From Sphaerimonospora thailandensis (GTDB taxonomy: Bacteria; Actinomycetota; Actinomycetes; Streptosporangiales; Streptosporangiaceae): a stretch of 64,000 nucleotides of DNA. A program made the translations under genes and the position numbers. This document shows, piece by piece, positions 38,068-48,409 of the stretch. Where the stretch lies: positions 1 to 64,000 of the forward strand of contig NZ_BOOG01000021.1 of assembly GCF_016863115.1 (NCBI RefSeq), given 5' to 3'. Every line of letters starts with the position of its first letter. Positions within the stretch are counted from its first letter, which is position 1. The notes under the pieces are model-generated. The model saw nothing but the letters and a program-made list of their open reading frames with translations. It ran no database searches and was not told the DNA's origin.

Positions 38068-38102
38068 GGCGACCCCCGCCGGGGGGGAGGGCGGGGGTCG
38101 CC
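38068..38102 (-). terminator. Strong hairpin, terminator-like on the minus strand
   Basis: GGCGACCCCCGCC (38068-38080) and GGCGGGGGTCGCC (38090-38102) form a perfect 13-bp stem; on the minus strand it is followed by CCTTTTCC. A second stem, CCGGCTCT/AGAGCCGG, lies at 38110-38133. They could insulate the tad promoter from minus-strand transcripts to the right. Confidence 0.5.
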
Positions 38103-38650
38103 GACTGGCCCGGCTCTGGGGGGGTAGAGCCGGCCCTTACCGGAAGAAGCTTCAAGAGCAGGTCAAGTGTGATAAGAGCCCGATCATCTGCGACCCATGC
38201 ACAATCTCCCGGAAGCAGGGACACACCGTATGTTGCCTGACACACGTGGAGTTAGTCGAGTATCCAGCAAAATCTGAGCAAGATTTTTGCCCTGAGTCAG
38301 ACCATCTGTCGACGGAGAGTCACGGTGAACGGGAGGGGGAGCTGGGACCCCGAGTGATGGAGATCCACCATATCGGTCATGTCCTATTTGCCGTCATCAA
38401 CTCCCCTTAACCAGGTCATTAAGGGAACAAAACCGACAATTCGGGAAGTCCGATCACTTCGTTAATGGTCTTGGTCCGAGGGCTTTCCAACTCGAGGAAA
38501 CGGACGTAGAAAGGGATTACGGACTCACGAGTCCGCGTACGACCCACCGGGTACCCACGCGCGACCAGCCGCGGGAGGCGTGCCGAGACGGGCTTGACCC
38601 GATCCGGCAAATCAAAGGTGCACGCTTGGTAACCCGGGAGGACGTGCAGA

Positions 38651-38686
38651 GGACGGCGTTCCACTCCGGGACGCCGTCCACTTTTT
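38651..38686 (+). terminator. Orphan intrinsic terminator (plus strand)
   Basis: GGACGGCGT (38651-38659) and ACGCCGTCC (38671-38679) form a 9-bp stem, followed by ACTTTTT (38680-38686). No plus-strand gene precedes it within this non-coding region, so it may end a small RNA. It lies just past the stop of the convergent Fic-like gene. Confidence 0.6.
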
Positions 38687-38697
38687 GTGAGCCTGCC

Positions 38698-39474
38698 TCA
38701 CCGCGACAGGGCCTCGCAGATGGCGGTCGTCTCCCGGGCGCCGGCGACCACCGCCTCGGCGCAGTGCCTGACCCAAACGCCCACGCCGTCGGCCGTTCCC
38801 TTGAGATAGGCCCGCAGTCCCTCCGCGTACGCGTCACCGAGCTCGAGATGGCCCACCTCCACCGCGATGAGCGACTTGGGGTCGAGCCCGTGCTCCACCA
38901 ACGTCAGGCGACCGGCCCCCCGGGCGACGAGCCCGTCCGCGACCCCGAACGGCCGCAGCACGACGAGCTCGGCGTGGACGACCGCGGCCAGGACGAGAGC
39001 CGGGGCCTTCGTCGTGCCCGACAGCAGCCCGGCCAGCGCGGACATCCGTACCGCGGTCTCCTCCGGAGCGGGGGCGGGGCCGAGCCCGAGCGGGTCGGCG
39101 GAGGTCGGCTCGTTCCTCGGCCGGCCGGGGTCGGCCATCAGGCCCGCCGCGGCGAGGGTGTGCAACCTGGCCAGGATCTGACGGGGCGCCGACCGCCACG
39201 TCGCGCCGAGCCGCCCCAGCTCGGCGGACACCCGCAGCGCGCCCTGGGACACCGGGTCGGCCGCCTCGCCGAGCCGCAGCGCCTCCAGCGGCACATCGAC
39301 GCCTTCGAGCGCCGCGGAGGCCCTGGCCCCCCGCAGGGCCGACTCCGCCGACACCTCGGGGCTTCGCCTCCGCAGCGCACGGTGCCGGTAGAGGCGGTCG
39401 GCCGCCTCACGGGCCTGCTGTACGGCCTCGGGCACTCCAGGCAGTTCGGCTATGGCAGCCAGCGGGTCGCTCAC
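38698..39474 (-). CDS. Degenerate Fic-fold protein
   Basis: 258 residues from the GTG at 39474. Helical Fic-like layout: an N-terminal segment with SALRGARASAALEG and, near residue 180, VHAELVVLRPFGVADGLVARGAGR. This aligns with the Fic motif HPFx[DE]GNGR, but the catalytic His is Arg (LRPF) and the loop is longer. AMPylation is therefore unlikely; a structural or regulatory role is more probable. Homologues in actinomycetes are often mislabelled oxidoreductase. Confidence 0.7.
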   Translation of the reverse strand: MSDPLAAIAELPGVPEAVQQAREAADRLYRHRALRRRSPEVSAESALRGARASAALEGVDVPLEALRLGEAADPVSQGALRVSAELGRLGATWRSAPRQILARLHTLAAAGLMADPGRPRNEPTSADPLGLGPAPAPEETAVRMSALAGLLSGTTKAPALVLAAVVHAELVVLRPFGVADGLVARGAGRLTLVEHGLDPKSLIAVEVGHLELGDAYAEGLRAYLKGTADGVGVWVRHCAEAVVAGARETTAICEALSR

Positions 39475-39737
39475 AGGCAACGACCATACCGACCGGTAGA
39501 AAGTCGTTCGGCGAGGAGGTCCGGCCGTTGAGCGCACAAGAGGGGGCCTGGCCTGCTCTTCATCACCAAATGTCACTATGTTCCACCACATAGCACCAGT
39601 TGCGCCGATCGCGAGGGGAGGCGCCCGCTTACTTGTACTTGACGCCCCTGGCCTGGTGAAGTGGGAAACTACATACCCCAGCTTGGCCGAGGCGGCCGAA
39701 CGGATGACAACCCATGAGAAGCGGTAAGGAGCACGGA

Positions 39738-41714
<1,977 letters not shown>

Positions 41715-41728
41715 GGCACCACCGGGAC

Positions 41729-41763
41729 GCGGGGCCTCCGGCGGACGCCGGGGGCCCCGCTTT
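41729..41763 (+). terminator. acs terminator
   Basis: GCGGGGCC (41729-41736) pairs with GGCCCCGC (41753-41760), with an inner CGGC/GCCG stem, followed by TTTCC. Located 14 bp after the acs stop. Confidence 0.8.
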
Positions 41764-41774
41764 CCGTCCACAGA

Positions 41775-41834
41775 GTCCAGATGCGCGCCGTCCAGATGCG
41801 CGCCGTCCAGATGCGCGCCGCCCGGATGCGCGTT
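41775..41834 (+). repeat. 15-bp tandem repeat upstream of the holin-like gene
   Basis: GTCCAGATGCGCGCC is exact at 41775-41789, 41790-41804 and 41805-41819, with a degenerate fourth copy at 41820-41834. It lies between the acs terminator and the next promoter/start, not in a gene. Confidence 0.92.
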
Positions 41835-41885
41835 CTCCGGGTAGGCACGACATGATGTTTGATAGGCGCTGATAGGAGGTCACCG

Positions 41886-42461
41886 ATGCCCGAGGACGAA
41901 TCGCTCGGCGCGCTGGTCGCCCAGGCGAGCCATCAGATCTCGACCCTCGTACGCTCCGAGATCGAGTTGGCCAAGGCCGAGCTCAAGTTCGACGCGAAGC
42001 GGGTCGGCACCGCCGCCGGGCTGTTCGGCGCCGCCGCCTTCATCGGGCATCTGTGCCTGATCCTGGCCTCGTTCGCGATCGCGTACGGCCTCGTCGCGTT
42101 CGGACTGGCACGGTGGCTGGCGTTCGCCATCGTCACCGTGTTCTACCTCCTCGTGGCGGCGCTGCTGGTCTTCGTCGCGTACCGGCGGCTGAAGGGCCTG
42201 TCCGGCATGCGCCGCACGGCCCGAAGCCTGCGCAACCTCGCGGGCGGTGCCGAGGCCGAGGCTCCGGCGACGGAGGTCGAAGCCGAGCCGTCGGCCGGCA
42301 CGGGCACGCCCGCCAAGCCGGCGCGCGAGCCGTACACGGGACCGACCGCGGGGCAGGTGGGCGCGCACCGGGAACCCGTGGACGCGCAGCGGGTGCCCGC
42401 CGGTGGGCCCCGAGACCCCGCGGGCACGCCCGGTGGGGAGCCGTCGTCCGATGCCTCCTGA
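41886..42461 (+). CDS. Phage-holin-superfamily membrane protein (DUF1469)
   Basis: 191 residues from the ATG at 41886 (AGGAGG upstream). An amphipathic N-terminal helix (QISTLVRSEIELAKAELKFDAKR) precedes two membrane helices (about 45-115) and a disordered acidic/Pro-rich tail. Despite the family name this is a chromosomal protein of unknown role, common in actinomycetes. Overlaps the hydrolase gene by 11 bp. Confidence 0.88.
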   Translation: MPEDESLGALVAQASHQISTLVRSEIELAKAELKFDAKRVGTAAGLFGAAAFIGHLCLILASFAIAYGLVAFGLARWLAFAIVTVFYLLVAALLVFVAYRRLKGLSGMRRTARSLRNLAGGAEAEAPATEVEAEPSAGTGTPAKPAREPYTGPTAGQVGAHREPVDAQRVPAGGPRDPAGTPGGEPSSDAS

Positions 42462-43371
42462 CGAGTCCCTGGTCCGGGTCGACGGACCCTGGACCCATCG
42501 GGAGGTGCACGCCGGGGGCACGCGCTTCCACGTCGTGGAGGCGGGCGAGGGACCGCTGGTGCTGCTGCTGCACGGTTTTCCCCAGTTCTGGTGGACCTGG
42601 CGCCACCAACTGGTCTCGCTGCCCGCGGCGGGCTACCGGGCCGTCGCCGTGGACCTGCGCGGGTACGGCGCCAGCGACAAGCCGCCGCGCGGGTACGACC
42701 TGCCGACCCTGGCCGTGGACGCGGCCGGTCTCGTCCGCGCCCTCGGCGAGACGGGCGCCATCGTGGTCGGCCACGACTGGGGCGGGCTGCTGGCCTGGAC
42801 GATGGGCGTGCATGATCCGAAGGTGGTGCGGCGGCTCGTACCGGTGTCCGCGCCGCATCCGCTGCGCCTGCGCGCGGCGCTGTTCGGCGAACCCTTCGGC
42901 CAGCTCAAAGCCAGCCGGTACGCCTTGGGATTCCAGCTCCCCCTGCTGCCTGAGCGGCGGCTCACGGCCAGGGGAGGCGCCCGCGTCGGCCGTCTCATCC
43001 GCCGGTGGGCGGGGCCGGAGTGGCCGTCGGACGAGGCCACGCGCACCTATCAGGAGGCGCTGCGAATCCCGGGGGTGGCGCACTGTGCCCTGGAGTACTA
43101 CCGCTGGTTCGCGCGTTCCCAGTTCCGGCCGGACGGCCTCCGCTACGCGCGGCGGATGCGCACCGAGATCGAGGCGCCCACGCTGCAACTGCACGGCGCG
43201 CTCGACCGGTGTCTCCTGCCGCGTACGGCCCAGGGCTCCAGCCGTTATGTGGCCGCGCCGTACCAATGGCGGCTGATCGAGGGAGCCGGCCACTTCCCGC
43301 ACGAGGAGCGACCCGACCGGTTCGACGCCGACCTGATCGCCTGGCTCGCCGACCCGAAACCCGACCAGTGA
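42451..43371 (+). CDS. Alpha/beta hydrolase, epoxide-hydrolase-like
   Basis: 306 residues from the ATG at 42451. Oxyanion-hole motif HGFPQFW, nucleophile elbow GHDWGG with Asp as nucleophile (typical of epoxide hydrolases and haloalkane dehalogenases), charge-relay Asp in HGALDRC and catalytic His in GAGHFPHEE. Substrate unknown. Translationally coupled to the holin-like gene. Confidence 0.93.
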   Translation: MPPDESLVRVDGPWTHREVHAGGTRFHVVEAGEGPLVLLLHGFPQFWWTWRHQLVSLPAAGYRAVAVDLRGYGASDKPPRGYDLPTLAVDAAGLVRALGETGAIVVGHDWGGLLAWTMGVHDPKVVRRLVPVSAPHPLRLRAALFGEPFGQLKASRYALGFQLPLLPERRLTARGGARVGRLIRRWAGPEWPSDEATRTYQEALRIPGVAHCALEYYRWFARSQFRPDGLRYARRMRTEIEAPTLQLHGALDRCLLPRTAQGSSRYVAAPYQWRLIEGAGHFPHEERPDRFDADLIAWLADPKPDQ

Positions 43372-43492
43372 CTCCAAGTAACCGGCGCGCCCCATTGGAT
43401 CGTCGTCGTCCGGTTTCAAGTTTTGGCTTCATCCATATCGTGTAAGCGATCGGGCATGGTCTCCCACCTGGCTCGCCGGAACGAACCTCCGG

Positions 43493-43503
43493 CGTGATCT
43501 TGT
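43493..43503 (-). repeat. Isolated degenerate copy of the intergenic repeat core
   Basis: CGTGATCTTGT is one base from the reverse core CGTGATCTTGC. No second core is found 53 bp away, so it is a relic or chance match. Confidence 0.35.
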
Positions 43504-43595
43504 GGAATCTTGTAGAAATGTGCCCTGAAGTGCCGCGACCCCATGGTGTGATCACAGCGTGATCGTGGCGTGACCCTGCAGTGCGGAGAAACCAT

Positions 43596-44102
43596 ATGCG
43601 TGACCGTGATGAAGCGGGCCGGCCCCGGAACTCCCGTTCTAGGGACGAGTACGGCAGGCCGCTTCCCCGGGGCGTGGAAGGAGTGCCGCGCGTCCCCGAC
43701 GATTACTCCCCCGGCGCCCGGCAGGCGATCGAGGAGGCCCGGCGGTTGCTCGCCGTCGAACGGCCGTTCCACGCGCACGAGGTTCTGGAGGCACGCTGGA
43801 AGACCGGTCCGGCGGAGGAGCGGGAGCTGTGGCAGGGCCTGGCCCAGATCTGTGTCGGGCTCACGCACGTGCAGCGCGGCAACCTGTCCGGGGCCGCGGC
43901 GCTCCTGCTCCGCGGATCCGCCCGGCTGGGCGGGTACGGCTCCCGCAGGCCGTACGGGCTGGACCTGCGCGCGCTGGAGTTGGCGGCCGACAGGGTCATC
44001 ACGGCGCTCGATTCGGGCGGCATCGCCGCGTCGACGGCGATCAACGTGATTCTCGGCCATCTCCAGGACACCGAGGGCGCCCGCCCCGGCCAGCCAGACT
44101 GA
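43596..44102 (+). CDS. DUF309 domain protein
   Basis: 168 residues from the ATG at 43596 (GGAG 7 nt upstream). The DUF309 helical core occupies about 40-110: EEARRLLAVERPFHAHEVLEARWK with the conserved HAHE, followed by WQGLAQICVGLTHVQRGN. Biochemical role of the family is unknown; often found as a single-domain protein. Confidence 0.9.
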   Translation: MRDRDEAGRPRNSRSRDEYGRPLPRGVEGVPRVPDDYSPGARQAIEEARRLLAVERPFHAHEVLEARWKTGPAEERELWQGLAQICVGLTHVQRGNLSGAAALLLRGSARLGGYGSRRPYGLDLRALELAADRVITALDSGGIAASTAINVILGHLQDTEGARPGQPD

Positions 44103-44145
44103 CCACCTGAACCAGGACCACTCCGCAACCACTCCCCACCTCGGG

Positions 44146-44341
44146 CATGATCTTGCGAATACCCGCAGATGAGCCCCTTGAACAGGCATTTCCCGTTCCA
44201 TGATCTTGCAGTTTCTCGCAGGCCTATCTACTGACCCGCGAAAACAGCATTCGTGATCTTGCACTACACCCCCAACTGCAAGATCACGAAAGTGATTCGC
44301 GCAGGTCAGCCGGGGATTGTGCGAGAATTCGCAAGATCATG
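44146..44341. repeat. 53-bp-period intergenic repeat, cluster 2 (two opposed arms)
   Basis: Reverse cores (CRTGATCTTGC) at 44146-44156, 44199-44209 and 44252-44262, then forward cores (GCAAGATCAYG) at 44278-44288 and 44331-44341; within each arm spacing is exactly 53 bp. The unit starting at 44278 and the reverse unit starting at 44262 both show core-N11-CGC[AG]GGTCAG-block-N7-TGCGAG-N5, as in cluster 1. The region lies between two convergent genes. Confidence 0.85.
44250..44290. other. Hairpin at the junction of the two repeat arms
   Basis: TTCGTGATCTTGCA (44250-44263) and TGCAAGATCACGAA (44277-44290) form a perfect 14-bp stem with a 13-nt C/A-rich loop, between the convergent DUF309 and MarP-like genes. 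It may also act as a bidirectional terminator. Confidence 0.7.
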
Positions 44342-44388
44342 GGGATGGAGGGGGGACACGGGGCTGGGGAAGGGGGGCGATGGAAGTT

Positions 44389-45573
44389 TTAGTCGCATTC
44401 CTGGGTGCTCACCCTGCCGACGGCGGCGGTGCCGTCCTCGGCGTCGGGCAGGACCTCCTCGGCGGTCAGGGCGAAGCCCGTCTCCTTCTTGTCGATCGCG
44501 GCCGCGAAGATCACTCCGTACACCTTGCCGTCCGGGCTGAGCAGCGGGCCGCCGGAGTTGCCCGGCTGGACGTCGCCGCGGATCGCGTAGACCTCCCGGT
44601 TCACCTTGCGGTCGTTGTAGATGTTGAACGACTCCGCCCGCTGCTTGACCCGGATCCGCGCGGCCGCCGGGGTGAAGCCATGCCCCTTCGGATAACCGGC
44701 GATGATCGAGTTGTCGCCCCGTTCCGCCGAATAGTCGAACCGCAGCGGCCCGGCCTGCAGGTCGGAGACGAGCAGGACGGCGATGTCCCGGTCCGGGTTG
44801 TAGAGCACGACCTTCGCCTCATGCTGCGAGCCGGTGGAGTCGGTGACCCTGAGCCCGTCGGTGACTCCCGCGACGACATGGGCATTGGTCATGACCCGAT
44901 GCCGGGCGTAGACGAAGCCGGTGCCCTCGATGCGCTTGCCGCAACTCGGAGCCGTGCCCTGGATCTTGACGATCGCGTGCCTGGCCCTGGTCAGCCCCGG
45001 GCTGCCTCGGAGCACGCCCTGGTCGGGCGGCGCGACGTTGCGCCCGTCGATGGCCGTGATGACCTGGGGCCAATCGGAGGCCTTGACGAAGTCCCGGAAC
45101 GGTTTCTGCCAGGATCGCACGTTGTCCGGGATGGCGTCGTCCACCGTCTGCCACACCACCGAGCGGCTGACCTGGTCCTTCACCACCTCGATGCTCAGCG
45201 ACACGAGCAGCGACCCGAGCAGCCAGGCAACGGCCAGGACCGAAAGTCCGCCGGCCACCGAGCCACCGAACGCGTCGACCATCTTGGCGGGCTCCCACGT
45301 CACGTGGCTGCGCACCACCACGCCGATCGTGGAGAACGCGAAGTGCCCGACCGTCGCCGCCAGGAAAACGATCACGATGGCCAGCAGCGCCCGTTCGAGC
45401 ACACCGCTGACGATCGCCCCGACGACGGGCGGCGCGAGGAACATCCCCAGAAGCGCGCCGCCGAGAAAGCCCACGAAGCTGAAGGCCCCGATGATGAAGC
45501 CCTGCCGGTATCCGGATACAGCGAAGGCCAGCACCAGGCCGATCAGAATGAGGTCCAGGAGATCGCCGTGCAC
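44389..45573 (-). CDS. marP: Membrane serine protease, MarP-like (CvpA + trypsin-like)
   Basis: 394 residues. Four N-terminal membrane helices of the colicin-V-production (CvpA) type (1-130), then a periplasm-facing chymotrypsin-fold protease: His in TNAHVVAG, Asp in DRDIAVL, Ser in GNSGGPL. Two Cys bracket the domain (SCGKRI and the C-terminal QECD), possibly the disulfide seen in MarP. The mycobacterial orthologue is needed for acid resistance through peptidoglycan hydrolase processing. Confidence 0.92.
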   Translation of the reverse strand: MHGDLLDLILIGLVLAFAVSGYRQGFIIGAFSFVGFLGGALLGMFLAPPVVGAIVSGVLERALLAIVIVFLAATVGHFAFSTIGVVVRSHVTWEPAKMVDAFGGSVAGGLSVLAVAWLLGSLLVSLSIEVVKDQVSRSVVWQTVDDAIPDNVRSWQKPFRDFVKASDWPQVITAIDGRNVAPPDQGVLRGSPGLTRARHAIVKIQGTAPSCGKRIEGTGFVYARHRVMTNAHVVAGVTDGLRVTDSTGSQHEAKVVLYNPDRDIAVLLVSDLQAGPLRFDYSAERGDNSIIAGYPKGHGFTPAAARIRVKQRAESFNIYNDRKVNREVYAIRGDVQPGNSGGPLLSPDGKVYGVIFAAAIDKKETGFALTAEEVLPDAEDGTAAVGRVSTQECD

Positions 45574-45643
45574 ACCTCAACGGTAGCCAGCCACGCTGCG
45601 TATCGTGCGGGCGTCGGCAAGGTCTCATCGATATCGTGACGTC

Positions 45644-46282
45644 ATGGGGGAATCGGAGGGGCGACAACACGGAGTCGAGGGAAGGCCGAGCGATCCCGCC
45701 GCCGATATCGACGGGCGGGTCGACGAACTGGTCCGGATCGCGCTTTCGGACACGGACCCGGACGGGCCGGTCAGATGGCAGGCGATCACGGCGCTGCAGA
45801 AACGCGGTGATCTGGAGACGTTCACCCTGGCCAGGCGGTTGTGTGCGAGCGAGGCGACCGCCGAACGGGTGCTCGGGGCCGACATCCTCGGAGAGCTCGG
45901 CCGGGACCGGCCGTTCACCGACCGCACGCTGCCCGTCCTACGCCACCTCGCGGCGAGCGAGACCGACCCCCGCGTGCTCTATTCGGTGCTGCTCGCTTTC
46001 GGGCACCTGCGCGACCGGCGCGCGCTGCCCTCGGTGATCAGGCTGTCCGAGAACGTCCATCCCACCGTCCGGTACGGCGCGGCCTACGCCCTGCCCCATG
46101 TGATGGGCGATCCTCCCGACCCGGCGGGCATGGCGGCGCTGCACCGGCTCACCGGCGACCCGGACGAGGACGTGGCCGACTGGGCGTCGCTGGGCCTGGC
46201 TCTGGGCGGAGGCGGTTCAGCCTCGGGTACGGTCCCGGGAGGCGAGTGCGACGACATCGGGGGGCAGATCCTCGACCCGTGA
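45644..46282 (+). CDS. HEAT-repeat protein
   Basis: 212 residues from the ATG at 45644. Repeated two-helix units (VRWQAITALQKRGD, ERVLGADILGELG, VLYSVLLAFGHLRD, VRYGAAYALPHVMG, VADWASLGLALG) describe about five HEAT repeats. A protein-interaction scaffold; partner unknown. Its 3' end overlaps the convergent NUDIX gene by 66 bp. Confidence 0.88.
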   Translation: MGESEGRQHGVEGRPSDPAADIDGRVDELVRIALSDTDPDGPVRWQAITALQKRGDLETFTLARRLCASEATAERVLGADILGELGRDRPFTDRTLPVLRHLAASETDPRVLYSVLLAFGHLRDRRALPSVIRLSENVHPTVRYGAAYALPHVMGDPPDPAGMAALHRLTGDPDEDVADWASLGLALGGGGSASGTVPGGECDDIGGQILDP

Positions 46283-46882
46283 CCGGTCCCAGGGCTGTTC
46301 GAACCCGGTGGCGGCCAGCACGCCGTCGAGCACCCCGGCGGTGAAGCCCCACACGAGCATGCCGCGCACCCGGAAGGCCACGGAGGGCATGATCCCTGCG
46401 GGGTGGCGCAGCCGCAGCCGGTTGGCCGGGTCGACCAGCTCGGCGATGGGGACGCGCTCCACGGACTCGACCTCGTCCGGCGAGGCGGCATGCACCGCGC
46501 TGGGCGTGTGCCACCACCCGAGCACCGGCGTCACCCGGTTGTCGCTGCGCCACAGATAGAGCTCGGGCATGGTGCCGATCACCTGAACGCCGTCGGGCTC
46601 GACCCCGGTCTCCTCCCGGGCCTCCCGGAGCGCCGCCGCGATCGGCCCGCCGTCCTCGGGGTCCACGCCTCCGCCGGGAAACGCCGGCTGGCCGGCGTGT
46701 ACGCGCCCCCTGGAGCTGCGCTGGATGAGCAGGATGTCAGGGCCCTGCGGCCCCTCCCCGAACAGCAGGAGCACCGCGGCGCGCCGGCCCTCGCCGTTCG
46801 CCGGCGGCCGCATCGCCTTCGGCACCGGCGCGTACCCGGCCTCCGCCGCGAGGTCCGTCAACCATCCGGGAGCCACGACCAC
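46217..46882 (-). CDS. NUDIX hydrolase, CoA-diphosphatase-like
   Basis: 221 residues. NUDIX box GGVDPEDGGPIAAALREAREETG preceded by LLIQRSSRGRVHAGQPAFPGGG, the UPF0035/CoA-pyrophosphatase arrangement. It likely cleaves CoA or CoA-ester pyrophosphates. It is downstream of nth on the same strand, as in Streptomyces. Confidence 0.9.
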   Translation of the reverse strand: MVVAPGWLTDLAAEAGYAPVPKAMRPPANGEGRRAAVLLLFGEGPQGPDILLIQRSSRGRVHAGQPAFPGGGVDPEDGGPIAAALREAREETGVEPDGVQVIGTMPELYLWRSDNRVTPVLGWWHTPSAVHAASPDEVESVERVPIAELVDPANRLRLRHPAGIMPSVAFRVRGMLVWGFTAGVLDGVLAATGFEQPWDRSRVEDLPPDVVALASRDRTRG

Positions 46883-46946
46883 CTCCGATGCAACGTCCCA
46901 CGCAGGTTACGCCAGTCACACTCCGAACGCGTGCCGACCGGTGGTG

Positions 46947-47666
46947 TCAGGAGAACGGTCCCGGCTTGACGAGCTTGGCCGCCTCGGCGGGATCGGTGGG
47001 GCCCGTGCCGTACGAGGGGCACAGCGTCGCGACCGGGCACGCGCCGCAGGCCGGCCTGCGGGCATGGCAGATCCGCCGGCCGTGCCAGATGAGCCGGTGG
47101 GAGAGCATCGTCCACTCGGACTTGGGGACGAGGCCGCCGATCTCGTGTTCGATCTTCACGGGATCGGTCTCGGCGGTCCAGCCGAATCTGCGCGCCAGGC
47201 GCTGGAAGTGGGTGTCCACGGTGATGCCGGGGACGCCGAAGGCGTTGCCGAGCACCACGTTGGCGGTCTTGCGGCCGACGCCGGGGAGGTCGACCAGGTC
47301 GGCGAGCCTGCCGGGGACCTCGCCGCCGTGCCGCTCGCACAGGGTCTGGGCCATGCCGATGATGCTGTTCGCCTTCGCCCGGTAGAAGCCGGTCGTCTTG
47401 ATGATCTCTTCCAGCTCCTCGCGGTCGGCGGCGGCGTAGTCACCCGCCGTCCGATACTTGGCGAAAAGTACCGGAGTAACCACATTTACCCGTTTGTCCG
47501 TACACTGCGCCGAGAGGATCGTGGCGACCAGCAGCTCGAGAGGGGAGCCGAAGTCGAGCTCGCAATGGGCGTCAGGGTAAGTTTCGGCCAGAATTCTGTT
47601 GATCCGCCGAGCGCGGCGTACGAGCGCGAGCCGGGACTCACCCTCCGAAGGGACTTTACGGGGCAC
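46947..47666 (-). CDS. nth: Endonuclease III
   Basis: 239 residues. Helix-hairpin-helix [13 protein letters not shown] carries the catalytic Lys, with catalytic Asp in TVDTHFQRL; the C-terminal [4Fe-4S] site has the C-x6-C-x2-C-x5-C pattern ([17 protein letters not shown]). Base-excision repair of oxidised pyrimidines. Divergent from crp over a 54-bp gap. Confidence 0.96.
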   Translation of the reverse strand: MPRKVPSEGESRLALVRRARRINRILAETYPDAHCELDFGSPLELLVATILSAQCTDKRVNVVTPVLFAKYRTAGDYAAADREELEEIIKTTGFYRAKANSIIGMAQTLCERHGGEVPGRLADLVDLPGVGRKTANVVLGNAFGVPGITVDTHFQRLARRFGWTAETDPVKIEHEIGGLVPKSEWTMLSHRLIWHGRRICHARRPACGACPVATLCPSYGTGPTDPAEAAKLVKPGPFS

Positions 47667-47720
47667 CCCGTAAGCCTACGCGGTGGGCAGGGGTCCACAA
47701 TGGCAAGCAAGGGAGGCACC

Positions 47721-48401
47721 GTGAGCACCGAAGAAGTCTTGAGCAAGGCGCCCCTGTTCTCCGCGCTCGACCGAGAAGGCGCCGCTGCGCTGCGAACGAG
47801 CGTCACCATCGTCGAACTGCCCAAGGGGCGCACGCTGTTCAGCGAGAACGAGACGGGCGACCGGCTCTATGTGGTGCTCGAAGGAAAGATCAAGCTCTCG
47901 CGGGCCGCGCCCGACGGCCGTGAGAACCTGCTGAGCGTGCTCGGCCCCGGAGAGATGTTCGGGGAGTTGTCGCTGTTCGACCCCCGCCCTCGTACGGCTT
48001 CCGCGATCGCGCTGACCGACGTCCGCCTGGCCGGGCTCGGCCACGACGACCTCAGGCCCTGGCTGACCGGCCGCCCCGAGGTCGCCCTTCACCTGCTGCG
48101 GGCCCTGGCGCAGCGGCTGCGCCGTACCAACGACGTGCTGGCCGACCTGGTCTTCACCGACGTGCCCGGCCGGGTCGCCAAGCAGCTGCTCGACCTGGCC
48201 GACCGCTTCGGGCAGAAGACCGACGACGGCATCCGCGTCCATCACGATCTGACCCAGGAGGAGCTCGCCCAGCTGGTCGGAGCCTCCCGGGAGACCGTCA
48301 ACAAGGCGCTGGCCGACTTCGCCCAGCGCGGTTGGCTGCGCATCGAGGCCAAGGCCGTGGTCATCATGGACTGGGAGCGGCTCTACAACCGCTCCCGGTA
48401 G
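47721..48401 (+). CDS. crp: Crp/Fnr-family regulator (Crp)
   Basis: 226 residues from the GTG at 47721 with GGGAGG just upstream; an ATG at 47700 is an alternative. Cyclic-nucleotide-binding domain with phosphate-binding FGELSLFDPRPRTASA and a C-terminal Crp winged helix (LTQEELAQLVGASRETVNKAL). The orthologue in Streptomyces, also next to nth, controls germination, development and antibiotic synthesis. Confidence 0.95.
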   Translation: MSTEEVLSKAPLFSALDREGAAALRTSVTIVELPKGRTLFSENETGDRLYVVLEGKIKLSRAAPDGRENLLSVLGPGEMFGELSLFDPRPRTASAIALTDVRLAGLGHDDLRPWLTGRPEVALHLLRALAQRLRRTNDVLADLVFTDVPGRVAKQLLDLADRFGQKTDDGIRVHHDLTQEELAQLVGASRETVNKALADFAQRGWLRIEAKAVVIMDWERLYNRSR

Positions 48402-48409
48402 GCGCCGCT

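Larger units (their letters stand above)
37711..38697. other. Non-coding region upstream of the tad operon
   Basis: 987 bp with no convincing gene. It holds a DnaA box (37785), three 53-bp-spaced repeat cores (37814-37930), two strong hairpins (38068-38102 and 38110-38133), a less GC-rich stretch (38150-38640) and an orphan plus-strand terminator (38651-38686). Weak ORFs (minus 37820-38245; minus 38419-38664) cross the repeats or the terminator and are not called. Confidence 0.6.

Noticed and set aside
37820-38664. Minus-strand ORFs 37820-38245 and 38419-38664
   Set aside because: The first crosses the 53-bp repeats and two hairpins; the second starts inside the orphan terminator and lacks a ribosome site. 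Neither shows a domain.
43547-43556. TGTGATCACA palindrome, a possible Crp site
   Set aside because: Half-sites lack the 6-bp spacer of Crp operators and the sequence is embedded in GTGATC-rich repeat relics; too weak to call.
46305-46316. GTTCGAACCC-like tRNA T-arm sequence
   Set aside because: It lies inside the NUDIX coding region and no cloverleaf can be drawn around it. No tRNA gene was found in the window.
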